Below, piece after piece: positions 8,525-18,300 of a stretch of 64,000 nucleotides of DNA. The stretch comes from Silvania hatchlandensis (GTDB lineage Bacteria > Pseudomonadota > Gammaproteobacteria > Enterobacterales > Enterobacteriaceae). A model generated the notes under the pieces. That model saw only the letters and a list, made by a program, of their open reading frames with translations. It was not told the origin of the DNA and did no database searches. The translations under genes were made by a program, and so were the position numbers. How positions within the stretch are numbered: the stretch's first letter is position 1; each line of letters begins with the position of its first letter. Location: NCBI RefSeq assembly GCF_025564065.1, contig NZ_JAMGZK010000037.1, positions 57,548 through 121,547 of the forward strand. Direction: 5' to 3'.

Positions 8525-10540
8525 ATGTTAAAGAAAGGGCTGCGCTCGACCTTGCTCATCGCCGGATGGATACTGATCACCGCCTGCGGTGGGGCGAACA
8601 CGCCGCGCTATGATCCCCCGGCGGACAGGGCCCCACTGACCGCCGATCACGCCTGGCCGAAAAACAGTTTTCTGGTGATCGGCTATCACGATGTGGAGGA
8701 TAATGCGGCCGACCAGCGCTATCTGTCGGTGCGCACCAGCGCCCTGAACGATCAGATGGCCTGGCTGCGCGACAACGGCTATCACCCGGTGAGCGTGCAG
8801 CAAATCCTCGATGCGCACGACGGCAAAATCGTGCTGCCAGAGAAAGCCGTCCTGCTGACCTTCGATGATGGTTACAGCAGCTTTTACACCCGGGTCTGGC
8901 CGCTGCTGAAATCCTACAACTGGCCTGCGCTGTGGGCGCCGGTCGGGAGCTGGGTGGACTCACCGCCCGGCAAGCCTGTCAACTTTGGCGGCTTGATGAC
9001 GCCGCGCGATAAATTTGCCACCTGGCAAATGGTTAAGGAGATGGGGGAGTCGCCGCTGGTTGAAATTGGCGCCCATACCTGGGCTTCGCATTACGGCAGC
9101 ACGGCTAACCCGCAGGGCAGTCAGCAGCCTGCCGTCGCCAACCACCTCTACAATAAAGCCACCAAACAGTATGAAACGGACGCGCAGTTCAGCCAGCGCA
9201 TTAATACCGATCTGGATCTGATTACGCAAAAAATCACTGAGGTCACCGGCAAAGCACCGCGCGCCTGGGTATGGCCTTATGGTGCCGCGAGCGGAACCAC
9301 CTGGCAGATCGCGAAAGAGCACGGCTATCAGATGGCGTTCACCCTGAACGAGGGACTGGCTAACGCCGCCAATCTGGACGATGTGCCGCGTATTTTGATC
9401 TCCGATAACCCGTCACTCCAGCGCTTTGCCGCCCAGGTGGCACAGGTACGTGAGCCGCGCACGATGCGGGTGATGCACGTCGACCTCGATTATGTTTACG
9501 ATAAGAACCCGGATCAGCAGCGCAGAAATATCGACAAGCTGATCCAGCGTGTTTATGACATGCGTATCTCGCATGTTTTCCTGCAGGCCTACGCCGATCC
9601 GAAAGGTGACGGCAACATCCGTGAGCTGTACTTCCCTAACCGCTGGCTGCCGATGCGCGCCGACCTGTTTAACTATCTTGCCTGGCAGTTACAGACCCGT
9701 GCCGGCGTGGAGGTTTTCGCCTGGATGCCGGTGCTGGCATTCGATCTTGATGGTTCCATCCCGCGCGTCATGAAATGGGATCCGGACACCCACCGCAGCG
9801 CCGTTGACAAACAGCAATATATACGTCTTTCTCCCTGGAACGCCGAGGCGCGTAAACGTATCACCGAGATCTATCAGGACCTGGCAACGCACGCCAGCTT
9901 TAAAGGGATCTTGTTCCACGATGATGCCTTCCTGACTGACTTTGAAGATGCCTCGCCGGATGCGCTGGCTGCTTACCGGGCCGCCGGGTTCCCGGGCGAC
10001 ATCGGGAAGATTCGCGATAACCCCCAGATGTTTGAACGCTGGACGCGGTTCAAGAGCCGCGCCCTGATCGACTTTACTCTCCAGCTCACCCGGGCCACGC
10101 AGGCGATTCGCGGCCCGCAGGTGAAAACGGCGCGCAACATTTATGCCATGCCAGTACTGGAGCCGGAGAGCGAGGCGTGGTTTGCGCAGAACCTCTCCGA
10201 TTTCCTTGGCACCTATAACTGGACGGCTCCGATGGCGATGCCATTGATGGAGAAAGTGCCACTTGATGAGTCCAATGCCTGGCTCGATAAACTGGTCAAT
10301 GCCGTTGCCCAACATCCTGGCGCACTGGACAAGACCGTGTTCGAGCTGCAGGCGCGCGACTGGCGACAACCCGAAGGGCAAAGTGAAATCAGCGGTACAC
10401 AGCTGGCCGACTGGATGCGTCAGCTGAAGCTGAGCGGGGCGGTCAACTACGGCTATTACCCCGATGATTTCATCAACGATAAACCTGAGATGTCAGAGGT
10501 TCGATCGACATTCTCCTCATTCTGGTATCCGCAAAAATGA
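8525..10540 (+). CDS. pgaB: PgaB, PNAG N-deacetylase lipoprotein
   Basis: A 671-residue protein (E. coli PgaB 672). The lipobox LITAC places the lipidated Cys at residue 21, so it is anchored to the periplasmic face of the outer membrane. The N-terminal polysaccharide deacetylase domain (CE4) has YHDV (Asp 56), [10 protein letters not shown] (Asp 114-115) and IGAHTWASH with metal ligands His 184 and His 189. From about residue 315 it has the PgaB-specific glycoside-hydrolase-like domain ([13 protein letters not shown], then [12 protein letters not shown]), which binds and can cleave PNAG. Partial deacetylation is required for export through PgaA. The stop overlaps the pgaC start in ATGA. Confidence 0.95.
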   Translation: MLKKGLRSTLLIAGWILITACGGANTPRYDPPADRAPLTADHAWPKNSFLVIGYHDVEDNAADQRYLSVRTSALNDQMAWLRDNGYHPVSVQQILDAHDGKIVLPEKAVLLTFDDGYSSFYTRVWPLLKSYNWPALWAPVGSWVDSPPGKPVNFGGLMTPRDKFATWQMVKEMGESPLVEIGAHTWASHYGSTANPQGSQQPAVANHLYNKATKQYETDAQFSQRINTDLDLITQKITEVTGKAPRAWVWPYGAASGTTWQIAKEHGYQMAFTLNEGLANAANLDDVPRILISDNPSLQRFAAQVAQVREPRTMRVMHVDLDYVYDKNPDQQRRNIDKLIQRVYDMRISHVFLQAYADPKGDGNIRELYFPNRWLPMRADLFNYLAWQLQTRAGVEVFAWMPVLAFDLDGSIPRVMKWDPDTHRSAVDKQQYIRLSPWNAEARKRITEIYQDLATHASFKGILFHDDAFLTDFEDASPDALAAYRAAGFPGDIGKIRDNPQMFERWTRFKSRALIDFTLQLTRATQAIRGPQVKTARNIYAMPVLEPESEAWFAQNLSDFLGTYNWTAPMAMPLMEKVPLDESNAWLDKLVNAVAQHPGALDKTVFELQARDWRQPEGQSEISGTQLADWMRQLKLSGAVNYGYYPDDFINDKPEMSEVRSTFSSFWYPQK

Positions 10541-11871
10541 CCGATCGCATTGTCGCTTTCCTCATCCTTTGCCTGATGTTCAGCCTGCCTCTGAGCGTGG
10601 CCGTCATCTTTACCGGCGAAGTGATGCTGAACTTTATTTTCTTATGGCCATTGTTTATGTCTGCCCTGTGGATGAGCGGCGGGCTTTACTTCTGGTTCTA
10701 CCGTGAACGTCACTGGAAGTGGGGGAAAGACACGCCTCCGCCGGTGCTGGAGGGATCGCCGCTGATTTCGATCCTGATCCCTTGCTATAACGAAGGAGAT
10801 AACGCCAGGGAGACCATCGAAGCGGCGCTTGCGCAGCGCTATGAAAACATTGAAGTGATCGCCATTAACGACGGTTCAAAAGATAACACCGGTGAGGTAC
10901 TGAACCAACTGGCGAGCGAATACCCGCGGCTACGGGTGATTCATCTGGCCGAAAATCAGGGCAAAGCTGTGGCGTTGAAAACCGGCGCGGGCGCGGCACG
11001 CAGTGATTTTCTGGTTTGTATCGACGGGGATGCGTTACTGGATCGTGACGCCGCAGCCTATATGGTGGCGCCGCTGCTGCAGTTCCCACGCGTGGGTGCC
11101 GTAACCGGGAACCCACGGGTTCGGACCCGTTCGACGCTGATTGGCCGGGTGCAGGTTGGCGAGTTCAGCTCGATCATTGGCCTTATCAAACGCACCCAGC
11201 GCGTGTACGGCCAGGTGTTCACCGTCTCCGGCGTCATTGCCGCGTTTCGCCGCCGGGCGCTGGCGGAAGTCGGGTACTGGAGTCCGGACATGATCACCGA
11301 GGACATTGATATCAGCTGGAAGCTGCAGCTCCGGCACTGGTCGGTATTCTTTGAACCGCGCGCGCTGTGCTGGATCCTGATGCCGGAGACGCTTAAAGGA
11401 CTCTGGAAGCAGCGTCTTCGCTGGGCGCAGGGCGGCGCTGAAGTGTTTATCGTCAATATGCGCCGCCTGTGGGCCTGGGAATATCGCCGGATGTGGCCGC
11501 TGTTTGCCGAGTTTTGCCTGTCGACCGTCTGGGCTTTTTCTTACGCAATCAGCATTCTGCTGTTCCTGATGGGGCTGATACTGCCGATGCCTGAAAGCCT
11601 GTACGTTCACCATCTGTTCCCACCGGGCTTTACCGGACTGATGTTGGGCGTGGTGTGCCTTCTGCAGTTCCTGGTCAGCCTGCTGATCGAACGGCGCTAT
11701 GAGAAGGGCATTACCGCCTCACTGTTCTGGATAATCTGGTTCCCGGTGGTGTATTGGGTGCTGAGCTTGTTTACAACCCTTGTCGCATTCCCGAAAGTCA
11801 TGCTGATGCGCCAGCGCGGCAGAGCTCGCTGGGTCAGTCCTGACCGTGGTATTGGGAGAATCAAATCATGA
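10537..11871 (+). CDS. pgaC: PgaC, poly-beta-1,6-N-acetylglucosamine synthase
   Basis: A 444-residue inner-membrane family 2 glycosyltransferase. Two N-terminal membrane segments (about residues 7-56) precede the catalytic domain. Readable catalytic elements are [30 protein letters not shown] (Asp 163 and 165), TEDIDISW (residues 254-260) and QRLRWAQGG (292-300), the processive synthase signature. C-terminal membrane segments follow. It polymerises UDP-GlcNAc into PNAG and needs PgaD; in E. coli the PgaCD complex is activated allosterically by c-di-GMP. The 4-bp ATGA overlaps on both sides show tight coupling with pgaB and pgaD. Confidence 0.95.
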   Translation: MTDRIVAFLILCLMFSLPLSVAVIFTGEVMLNFIFLWPLFMSALWMSGGLYFWFYRERHWKWGKDTPPPVLEGSPLISILIPCYNEGDNARETIEAALAQRYENIEVIAINDGSKDNTGEVLNQLASEYPRLRVIHLAENQGKAVALKTGAGAARSDFLVCIDGDALLDRDAAAYMVAPLLQFPRVGAVTGNPRVRTRSTLIGRVQVGEFSSIIGLIKRTQRVYGQVFTVSGVIAAFRRRALAEVGYWSPDMITEDIDISWKLQLRHWSVFFEPRALCWILMPETLKGLWKQRLRWAQGGAEVFIVNMRRLWAWEYRRMWPLFAEFCLSTVWAFSYAISILLFLMGLILPMPESLYVHHLFPPGFTGLMLGVVCLLQFLVSLLIERRYEKGITASLFWIIWFPVVYWVLSLFTTLVAFPKVMLMRQRGRARWVSPDRGIGRIKS

Positions 11872-12365
11872 ATCAACCGCTGATCTTTACGGAACGTCGT
11901 CGAATGCCCAGACTGGTCGATGTTGCGCTCACGCTGCTCGCCTGGGGTGTCTTTATCTGGCTGATTTATAACGGCCTGGCCTTAGCACTGGACCGTTCCC
12001 ATCAGACGGAGATAAGACCTTTCTTCATTACGCTCGACACACTGACTATTTATACAGTAGTTGCGTTGTTCAATGGCCTGGTGCTGATCGGCTGGGCAAA
12101 ATATAACCAGTATCGCTTCCGCATAGAGCGCCGCCGCCGTAAAGCAGGGCTGGAAGAGCCTGAACTGGCAACCAGCCTGCACATCTCTGAGAACCTGACT
12201 CACCAGCTGAGCGAGGCCAGGGTGATGACGGTTTATCACGATGACAAGGGCGACATCGACCATATTGAAGGCGTCGGGCCGGCGCAGGACGATGCGTTGC
12301 TGCCGGAAAATGTCATCAGGCTGGATTCGTTATTCGCCCATGACCATCACCGGGTTGTTATGTAG
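11868..12365 (+). CDS. pgaD: PgaD, PNAG synthase accessory subunit
   Basis: A 165-residue protein with two membrane helices, about residues 17-38 and 58-78, then a basic stretch (RIERRRRK) and an acidic cytoplasmic tail. It sits last in pgaABCD and overlaps pgaC by 4 bp. PgaD binds PgaC and is stabilised by c-di-GMP to switch on polymerisation. It is longer than the 137-residue E. coli protein; the extra length is the C-terminal tail ([18 protein letters not shown]), whose role is unknown. A strong inverted repeat follows at 12381-12424. The call rests on position, topology and length, since this subunit is poorly conserved. Confidence 0.9.
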   Translation: MNQPLIFTERRRMPRLVDVALTLLAWGVFIWLIYNGLALALDRSHQTEIRPFFITLDTLTIYTVVALFNGLVLIGWAKYNQYRFRIERRRRKAGLEEPELATSLHISENLTHQLSEARVMTVYHDDKGDIDHIEGVGPAQDDALLPENVIRLDSLFAHDHHRVVM

Positions 12366-12380
12366 CCATAACAACGTTGA

Positions 12381-12424
12381 GCAAAGCGCTGCCCACGGAG
12401 CCGGGCAGGTGAGCAGCGCTTTGC
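12381..12424 (+). terminator. Stem-loop after pgaABCD
   Basis: GCAAAGCGCTGC (12381-12392) is exactly repeated in inverse at 12413-12424, a perfect 12-bp stem 15 bp after the pgaD stop. TGCCC/GGGCA in the loop can add pairs. There is no long T run after it, so it may be a weak terminator or an mRNA 3' stabiliser. Confidence 0.65.
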
Positions 12425-12493
12425 TATCGATATCTCACATCTCATTACTTCATCTTTCCTGAAAATAATATATTTCACTGCTTCTCGCCTGGC

Positions 12494-12511
12494 GCTTCGT
12501 TTAAACGAAGC
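12494..12511. promoter_or_regulatory. 18-bp perfect palindrome upstream of the membrane protein gene
   Basis: GCTTCGTTTAAACGAAGC is a perfect palindrome 134 bp before the start at 12646 and 70 bp beyond the pga stem-loop. With no loop it is a poor hairpin but a good dimeric-repressor operator. No protein is assigned. Confidence 0.45.
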
Positions 12512-12645
12512 CGCTAAAACCTCTCCTCGGTAATATAAGCAATCATTAAATTCAGCAAGGGCTATTATTAATGTTGATGGTTAGTTTTAACAAATCATTA
12601 ACCTATTTTATTATCCTGATAATACTGAAAACAGTGGAGATTAAA

Positions 12646-13638
12646 ATGACTAATTATCAACATGTTGAAGAAAGAAGAGTCGATCCGCTTTACCCGGCGA
12701 TTAATCCGCTTATCCATAAGAGAATCTCATGGAGCGCGGTATTTGCAGGCGTTGTAATATCCATCGTTGTTTATCTGTTATTAATGATTTTAGGTTCGGC
12801 AATCGGGGCGACCACAGTAGACCCTTTGCAGGAAGAGCGTCCTCTTGAAGGCTTAGCCACCGGGGCCGCCATCTGGATCGGAGTCAGTATGATTATCTCT
12901 GCCGCCGTCGGCGGATATGTCAGCGGCTGGCTGGCCCACCGTCACGGTTCATTACATGGCGTATTAGTTTTTGGTGTGAACACGCTTATTTGTACCGCAT
13001 TTTTAATCATGCTTGCCAATAATGCGACCAGTGGTGCTATTAGTGTGGTGGGTTCAGGAATGCAAACCGTCGGCAGCAGTATTAAAGCCGTTGCACCTTC
13101 CGTCACGCAAATGGCGAAGGAAAAGTTAGCGGAAAATAATATCAACCTTGACGATTTCCAGAATCAACTGGAATTAACATTAAGACAGACAGGTAAGCCA
13201 GAATTACAACCCGAAGCGCTTGAACAGAATGCGAGCAATGAAGCGAACATGGCGCAACAAAACATGAATCAAGGCGGGGATGTCACCCGGTTTATTAAAG
13301 GATTAACGGACCGAAACAGTGCCACCTTTGAAGCAGCCGATCGTCAGGCGCTGAAAAACATCATCATGGCCAGAACCGGCAAGAGTGATGCCGAAGCGGA
13401 GCAGATGGTCGATCAGGCGCAGAAAAATTATCAGGTTGCCCGTCAGAAATATGAAGAGCTGAAAAAACAGGCCGAACAAAAAGCGCGGGAAGCGGGCGAG
13501 AAAGCCGCCGCCGCCGCCGCGAAGGCCAGCTGGTTTAGTTTCTTCATGTTGGTGGTTATGGCTATCGTTGCTGGCGCGACAGGCGCTGCCGGTTACCATC
13601 GTCAACACAAGGTGGTTGTGACAACGCATCAGGTTTAG
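12646..13638 (+). CDS. Multi-pass membrane protein of unknown function (TIGR04086/PhnA-like type)
   Basis: The ATG at 12646 has GGAG 6 bases upstream and is preferred over an upstream ATG at 12571 with no ribosome site; 330 residues. An N-terminal soluble stretch leads to RISWSAVFAGVVISIVVYLL, a signature of small membrane proteins annotated as PhnA-like or TIGR04086. Three or four membrane segments with small residues (AIGATT, AAVGGYVSGWLAHRHG) follow. Then comes a polar region of about 150 residues, Gln/Asn-rich and later an Ala/Lys/Glu coiled coil (QKNYQVARQKYEELKKQAEQ), and a final membrane segment near residues 295-320. I do not know the function. Its base composition is more AT-rich at the 5' end than its neighbours. 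It stands alone, with a hairpin downstream. Confidence 0.8.
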   Translation: MTNYQHVEERRVDPLYPAINPLIHKRISWSAVFAGVVISIVVYLLLMILGSAIGATTVDPLQEERPLEGLATGAAIWIGVSMIISAAVGGYVSGWLAHRHGSLHGVLVFGVNTLICTAFLIMLANNATSGAISVVGSGMQTVGSSIKAVAPSVTQMAKEKLAENNINLDDFQNQLELTLRQTGKPELQPEALEQNASNEANMAQQNMNQGGDVTRFIKGLTDRNSATFEAADRQALKNIIMARTGKSDAEAEQMVDQAQKNYQVARQKYEELKKQAEQKAREAGEKAAAAAAKASWFSFFMLVVMAIVAGATGAAGYHRQHKVVVTTHQV

Positions 13639-13662
13639 TGATTAAGATGCGGTGTCTTATCG

Positions 13663-13697
13663 CTCCGTGAGAATGCAGGAGAAGGGTTCTCACGGAG
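13663..13697 (+). terminator. Hairpin after the membrane protein gene
   Basis: CTCCGTGAGAA at 13663-13673 pairs perfectly with TTCTCACGGAG at 13687-13697, an 11-bp stem with a 13-base loop, 24 bp after the stop. There is no clear T tract downstream. Confidence 0.55.
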
Positions 13698-13709
13698 TCA
13701 TGATTTGTA

Positions 13710-13934
13710 ATGCCGAACGTCATCATCCCTGAACATCCCTCGCAGAACCCGTTATCAACACCCAATCCCTTCAAACTCATTAAAGTAACGTGCGGTTTTC
13801 CTGCCATTTCTGATGAGGTAGGGCGTAATTCAAAATCGATCATGCGCATGCTGTCACCAGACACAGATCCAGGGGTCAAAGCGTTTATGGCCGTAGTGAA
13901 AGCCGCTGAACGGCAATCTATGAAAATGGTTTAA
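13710..13934 (+). pseudogene. Remnant of an HTH antitoxin-like regulator
   Basis: A 74-residue frame with no ribosome binding site. From about residue 22 it reads KLIKVTCGFPAISDEVGRNS followed by SKSIMRMLSPDTDPGVKAF. This matches the C-terminal half of a family of addiction-module antidote DNA-binding proteins, whose typical pattern is ATxGFExLAxxTGKxxKSLxRMLSPxGNP. Intact members carry an N-terminal region of about 45-50 residues (FKExVxxRxxxDxEFAxxLL) that is missing here, and no partner toxin is adjacent. It is therefore probably the decayed 3' end of an antitoxin gene. A terminator follows at 13942. The alternative is a short functional protein, which seems unlikely without a start signal. 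Confidence 0.5.
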
Positions 13935-13941
13935 CAGGAGG

Positions 13942-13964
13942 CCCGGCCAACGCGCTGGGTTTTT
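13942..13964 (+). terminator. Rho-independent terminator
   Basis: CCCGGC (13942-13947) pairs with GCTGGG (13954-13959, one G-U pair) across a 6-base loop and is followed directly by TTTTT. It sits 8 bp after the antitoxin remnant. Confidence 0.65.
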
Positions 13965-14315
13965 ATGCCGATGTAAGAAGTAGGTTGTGCACAGAGCAGT
14001 GAAGGAGGAGGAGTGATTAAGGTTAGAAGTGTCTTGTTAGACCTGCGTCGTTAACCTGGATCGTATTTAACATAATATACATTATGCGCACCAACATGAA
14101 GCCAGGCAGAATCCAGCATTTTTCAGTCCTGATGACCCTGGTCGTTAATAGCCTCCAGCATGGTTAAATAAATCCGACCGTCTGCTGTTTTAAACAAAAA
14201 TTTACCCACCAGCATGGTTATTTTTAATTTTGTCGACCATGCTTTTTATAACTATAGAATCAGTCACTTCTGATGCTGCCAGCGCCATCGGCTCTCTCAT
14301 ACCAAGGATGCGTAA
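13965..14315. other. AT-rich intergenic stretch with a short direct repeat
   Basis: About 350 bases without a supported gene. CCAGCATGGTTA occurs twice (near 14155 and 14208), and a related ACCATGC occurs near 14237. A 30-codon minus-strand frame (14123-14215) has no ribosome site and I recognise nothing in it. Promoter-like AT-rich sequence lies just before the EAL gene. With the antitoxin remnant this looks like a small region of decayed acquired DNA. Confidence 0.4.
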
Positions 14316-15839
14316 ATGCGCAATGCACTTGTTCCCATCGCTGTTGCTGTGGCCATGTTTGTGTTGGGTGTTTTTATTTTAAGTACACAGCTCTGGTACT
14401 CTGCGCGCGCCGACAGCTTTACGGGGGCCAGGTATGCAATAAAAAATATCAATGCGATCCTTGATGAAGCGCGGCTTGCCACCCGCACGGCAATGAAGAT
14501 TGCTGCGAAAGGCTGTGAGCTGGATGAACAGTATCAGCTGGGTATCGAGGCGGCCCTTCAACCCCATCTCAGAACTATCATCATTCTCAGACAGGGAAAG
14601 GCCTGGTGTTCGTCCCTTCCGGGTAACCGTGTGTTGCTGGTGAATGTTTCTGCGTTACCGGATTCGCAATTGCTGCTGGTGCCTGCCAGAAGCTCGGTCA
14701 ATGAACGTCCCGTTCTGCTATATCAAACGAACGTCGAAGAAAGTCGGATGGTGGTCACCATCAGCGACCACCATCTACGGGATGCCCTGAATATCCCGCT
14801 AAAAGATGTCCGGTATTCATTAAGAGTGGGAAATAACGTTATCGGGATAACCGGCGACGCGATGATGGTAAAAGACACGCAACATCCCACTGGACACGTT
14901 CAGGCCACAGATTATCCCTACCGCATCGAGTTCACCCCTCCCCCATTTTTTAGCCTGCAGAGGTTAATTAACCAGGCCGGAGCCGTGTTATTTTTTTTAC
15001 TGCTGATGTCCTGCCTGGCGGCCTATATTCTGCATAAGTACTTGAATAAAAATACCCTGCCGGAAGAGTCATTGCGTAGAGCGATTGCCAGAAATGAGAT
15101 CGTCCCTTTTTATCAGCCGATCGTAAACGGTAAAGCAGGCACATTGCGCGGTGTGGAAGTGCTGGCCAGATGGAAGCATCCGCAGGCAGGCTATATTTCT
15201 CCGGCGTCGTTTATCCCGCTCGCAGAAAAGTCAGGGTTAATTGTGCCACTCACGCAAAGCCTGATGGCGCAAGTGGCGGCAAATATGAACCTTATTGCCA
15301 GCAAGCTGCCGGAGGGATTTCATGTGGGGATTAACTACAGCGCGTCTCATATTTGTACCCCCACCTTCGTGGAAGAGTGCTTAAAATATAAAGACAGTTT
15401 TACCCGGCACGATTTGAACCTGGTTATTGAGCTCACGGAGCGTGAGCCGTTGGATATCAACGACCATCTCGTCCAGACCCTGAACCGACTGCATGAAAAC
15501 GGCTTTGCCATTGCGCTGGATGATTTTGGTACCGGATACTCGGGTCTCTCATATCTGTATGATTTGCATATCGATTACATCAAGATTGACCAAAGTTTTG
15601 TTGGCCGGGTCAATGCGCATGAAGACTCGACCCGAATTCTGGACTCGGTGCTGGACCTGGCGCGCAAACTCTCGATTAGCATCGTGGCCGAAGGCGTGGA
15701 AACGCAGGAGCAACTGGACTATCTCAACCGCAATGACATTACCTTTCTGCAGGGCTACTACTTCTATAAACCCGTCCCCTTTACGGAGCTGATCAAGATT
15801 CTGTTATCCAAACCGAACGTCAGAGTAAGGGTTGAGTAA
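14316..15839 (+). CDS. CSS-motif EAL-domain c-di-GMP phosphodiesterase
   Basis: A 507-residue inner-membrane protein. A first membrane helix (about residues 5-25) and a second (about 217-242) enclose a periplasmic CSS sensor domain, marked by KGCELD and then AWCSSLPG, where the paired Cys can form the redox disulfide described for E. coli PdeC and its relatives. The cytoplasmic EAL domain has GVEVLARWKHP near residue 281 (EVL in place of EAL, as often in this group), GINYSA, ELTERE, ALDDFGTGYSGLSYL, YIKIDQSFV and EGVET, so metal and substrate residues look complete. It hydrolyses c-di-GMP to pGpG. Its place near pgaABCD, whose synthase needs c-di-GMP, makes it a plausible local brake on PNAG. 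Convergent with scrR, 6 bp apart. Confidence 0.92.
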   Translation: MRNALVPIAVAVAMFVLGVFILSTQLWYSARADSFTGARYAIKNINAILDEARLATRTAMKIAAKGCELDEQYQLGIEAALQPHLRTIIILRQGKAWCSSLPGNRVLLVNVSALPDSQLLLVPARSSVNERPVLLYQTNVEESRMVVTISDHHLRDALNIPLKDVRYSLRVGNNVIGITGDAMMVKDTQHPTGHVQATDYPYRIEFTPPPFFSLQRLINQAGAVLFFLLLMSCLAAYILHKYLNKNTLPEESLRRAIARNEIVPFYQPIVNGKAGTLRGVEVLARWKHPQAGYISPASFIPLAEKSGLIVPLTQSLMAQVAANMNLIASKLPEGFHVGINYSASHICTPTFVEECLKYKDSFTRHDLNLVIELTEREPLDINDHLVQTLNRLHENGFAIALDDFGTGYSGLSYLYDLHIDYIKIDQSFVGRVNAHEDSTRILDSVLDLARKLSISIVAEGVETQEQLDYLNRNDITFLQGYYFYKPVPFTELIKILLSKPNVRVRVE

Positions 15840-15845
15840 CCCTTA

Positions 15846-16862
15846 TCATCCTGCCGGTTTATACCGCCGCTGCAGCGTCGCATCCAGCTTGCGTTGCAGC
15901 GGTTCCGGGACGTCGCCCTCAATCAATTTGCCGATTAAATCAAAGCAGTGCCACGCCAGTTGGCGATTATCCTGGCGGATGGTATCAATGGGGATGGCCA
16001 GGGAATCGTACAGGTAGTGATCGTCAAAACTTGCCAGTCGCATATCGCTTTGCAACAGATTGTGTTGGCCCATGTAACGCAACACGCCTTCCAGTAACCC
16101 ACAGGCGGCAGTGAAAACGGCCTTAGGTGGACGACCCAGCTGTGCGCACAGCGCGGCGAACATCTCGTAGCCGGAACTTGGATGATAGTTCCCATGAACT
16201 ATCCATTCCGGGCGCAATGTGACGCCGGCCTGCTCTAACCCCTGTTTAAATCCCTCTAAACGGTCGCGCGTGGGTGAAAGTCGCGGCTGTCCACCCAGAA
16301 AATAGATTTCATCCGGATGCTGGCGAGCAATGTCGGCGACGAGCGCTTTGGTCGGGGTTATGGAGTCGGTAATGACCTGCGGTAACGAGCTGTCGTTCAT
16401 ATGCCTGTCAAACAGCACGATGGGCAGCTGTTCGCTGAGTTTTTGGTAGTCAGTATCATTCAACATGCTGGAGGCCACAATCAGGCCATCAACCTGGCGG
16501 GAAACCATATTGTTCACCACCACGGTTTCTTGTCCCGGATTTTCATCCGTACAGGAGATAAGCAACTGGACACCGGCTTCGCGGCACAGCGTCTCCAGCT
16601 CATGAGAAAAATCAGCAAAGCCGTAGTTGGTGATTTCTGGCACGACCAGTCCAATGGTATGGCTACGGTTATCCCGCAGCGATCGCGCATGAATGCTGGG
16701 CTGATAGTGATGCTGTTTGGCAATGGCCAGCACGCGGTCGCGGGTCTCTTCCGCGACACGTAATTCTTTGCTGCGACCATTCAAAACCAGACTGGCGGTC
16801 GCTTTCGATACGCCCGCCAGTTCTGCTACGTCTTTAATAGTGATGCGTTTTGTTTTTCTCAC
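15846..16862 (-). CDS. scrR: ScrR, sucrose operon repressor (LacI family)
   Basis: A 338-residue protein starting at GTG 16862. The helix-turn-helix is [20 protein letters not shown], followed by the hinge and a periplasmic-binding-type sensor domain. It closely matches Klebsiella and pUR400 ScrR in stretches such as [20 protein letters not shown] and [18 protein letters not shown]. ScrR represses scrK and scrYAB and is released by fructose or fructose 1-phosphate. It lies last, 28 bp after scrB in the same direction, the standard scrKYABR order. Three matching palindromes stand upstream of scrY and scrK. Confidence 0.95.
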   Translation of the reverse strand: MRKTKRITIKDVAELAGVSKATASLVLNGRSKELRVAEETRDRVLAIAKQHHYQPSIHARSLRDNRSHTIGLVVPEITNYGFADFSHELETLCREAGVQLLISCTDENPGQETVVVNNMVSRQVDGLIVASSMLNDTDYQKLSEQLPIVLFDRHMNDSSLPQVITDSITPTKALVADIARQHPDEIYFLGGQPRLSPTRDRLEGFKQGLEQAGVTLRPEWIVHGNYHPSSGYEMFAALCAQLGRPPKAVFTAACGLLEGVLRYMGQHNLLQSDMRLASFDDHYLYDSLAIPIDTIRQDNRQLAWHCFDLIGKLIEGDVPEPLQRKLDATLQRRYKPAG

Positions 16863-16890
16863 AACGACTTAGATCCGGCTGCCAAAACCC

Positions 16891-18300
16891 TCATTCTACC
16901 ATGCTGGCGCGAAGCGACCAGTAGCGTAATGTGATGGCTGACGCACCTTCGAAGCCTATTTGCGCCGGATGGTGCGGGAAATAGCGACTGCTCATAACGC
17001 CCTCACCTTCATTGACGAAAATTTCCACGCTGGAGCTGTCGCACAACACGCGCAGAGAGGTGACCTTCCCCTGCCAGTAACGCGTCAACATGTCGTCGTT
17101 GTGCAGGCTTTTTCGTTCCAGCCTTATTCCCTTTTCATCCAGGCTGAGCCACAGCGTGTTGGCGAAATTCACCTTAACCGGTGCGTCCGCTCTAAGCTCA
17201 AACTCAAGGCGCGTTGCGTCCAGCAGCGGCGCATTGTCTGCAGATCCTTGCCAGCTGTGTTCTGTCTGGCGTAGCTGTTGCAACTCCTGAACCGGCGTTT
17301 GCCACAGTTTCCCCTCGCGGAAGTGCAACTCTCGCGGACAGGTCATCTGATGGATCCAGCCATTTTCGCGCGTTGGCTGTAACATCTCCTCCCCGTCCGG
17401 GACGCCCATCCAGCCAATCAGGATCCGACGTCCATCAGCCGCTAATGTCGTTTGTGGGGCATAAAACTCAAACCCGGCATCCAGCTCTTGCAGCTCGCCA
17501 TGCGTAAAGGTGGCCGGGTCATAACGAAAATCTCGGTGCATCCAGGTCGCGGGATAGGTATTGAGATAGCGGTGTGGCTCGCGTGCGAGCCCCTGCGGAC
17601 AGCAGATCAGCACGTGCGTACCGTCCAGCTCGAACAGATCCGGACATTCCCACATGTAGCCCGCGTTTTGCAGGCCGTTTACGCCATGACCCGCTATTTC
17701 GCCGCGGGGCTGCCAGCTGCGCAAATCAGCAGACTGGTACAGCAGAACCTTGCCGCGCTTTTGTAAATCCTGTGCGCCCAACACCATGTACCAGTGACCC
17801 TCGTGCTGCCACACTTTGGGGTCGCGCACATGACCAGTGTACCCTTCCGGCAAGGCGAGTACGGGACCGAGCTTATCAAAACCTCCGGTCTCGTTTTGTA
17901 CCGCCAGACATTGCCATGCGGTGCGACTGCCGTCATCGAATTTGACGTTACCGGTGTAGCACAGCGTTAATACACCCTGATCATCCACGGCGCTGCCAGA
18001 GTAGCAGCCGTTACGGTCATACTCTTCATCAGGCATCAGTGCCATGGGTTCATGCTGCCATTGCACTAAATCAGCCGAACTCCAGTGGCCCCAGCATTTA
18101 TAGCGATGATCGCATCCCAGCGGGTTCCACTGATAGAAAAGGTGGTAACGCCCGGCAAACCAGATAAACCCGTTGGGATCGTTCATCAATCCCGTAACCG
18201 GTGCCAGATGCCACCGGGGATAATCATCGTCAGCCAACGCCTGCGGTTGGCCTTTCATAACGGCCTGCAGTACCGCAGGCCAGCGAGAAGGCATCGTCAT
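16891..18300 (-). CDS. scrB: ScrB, sucrose-6-phosphate hydrolase (GH32)
   Basis: A 469-residue cytoplasmic enzyme that splits sucrose 6-phosphate into glucose 6-phosphate and fructose. GH32 motifs are intact: WHLAPVTGLMNDPNGF (nucleophile Asp in NDPNG), HVRDPKVW (transition-state Asp) and MWECPDLFEL (acid/base Glu in EC). A C-terminal beta-sandwich follows. The start codon overlaps the scrA stop by one base, indicating coupled translation. The fructose product is phosphorylated by ScrK and glucose 6-phosphate enters glycolysis. Confidence 0.96.
   Translation of the reverse strand: MTMPSRWPAVLQAVMKGQPQALADDDYPRWHLAPVTGLMNDPNGFIWFAGRYHLFYQWNPLGCDHRYKCWGHWSSADLVQWQHEPMALMPDEEYDRNGCYSGSAVDDQGVLTLCYTGNVKFDDGSRTAWQCLAVQNETGGFDKLGPVLALPEGYTGHVRDPKVWQHEGHWYMVLGAQDLQKRGKVLLYQSADLRSWQPRGEIAGHGVNGLQNAGYMWECPDLFELDGTHVLICCPQGLAREPHRYLNTYPATWMHRDFRYDPATFTHGELQELDAGFEFYAPQTTLAADGRRILIGWMGVPDGEEMLQPTRENGWIHQMTCPRELHFREGKLWQTPVQELQQLRQTEHSWQGSADNAPLLDATRLEFELRADAPVKVNFANTLWLSLDEKGIRLERKSLHNDDMLTRYWQGKVTSLRVLCDSSSVEIFVNEGEGVMSSRYFPHHPAQIGFEGASAITLRYWSLRASMVE

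Noticed and set aside
9689..10381. 230-codon minus-strand frame opposite pgaB
   Set aside because: It is a shadow of the well-conserved PgaB C-terminal domain, with no own ribosome site.
12571..12645. In-frame upstream ATG that would add 25 hydrophobic residues to the membrane protein
   Set aside because: There is no Shine-Dalgarno before it, while GGAG stands 6 bases before the ATG at 12646.
14123..14215. 30-codon minus-strand frame beginning MLVGKFLFKTADGRIYL
   Set aside because: It has no ribosome binding site, no recognised family and sits in a decayed AT-rich patch, so I mention it only in the intergenic entry.
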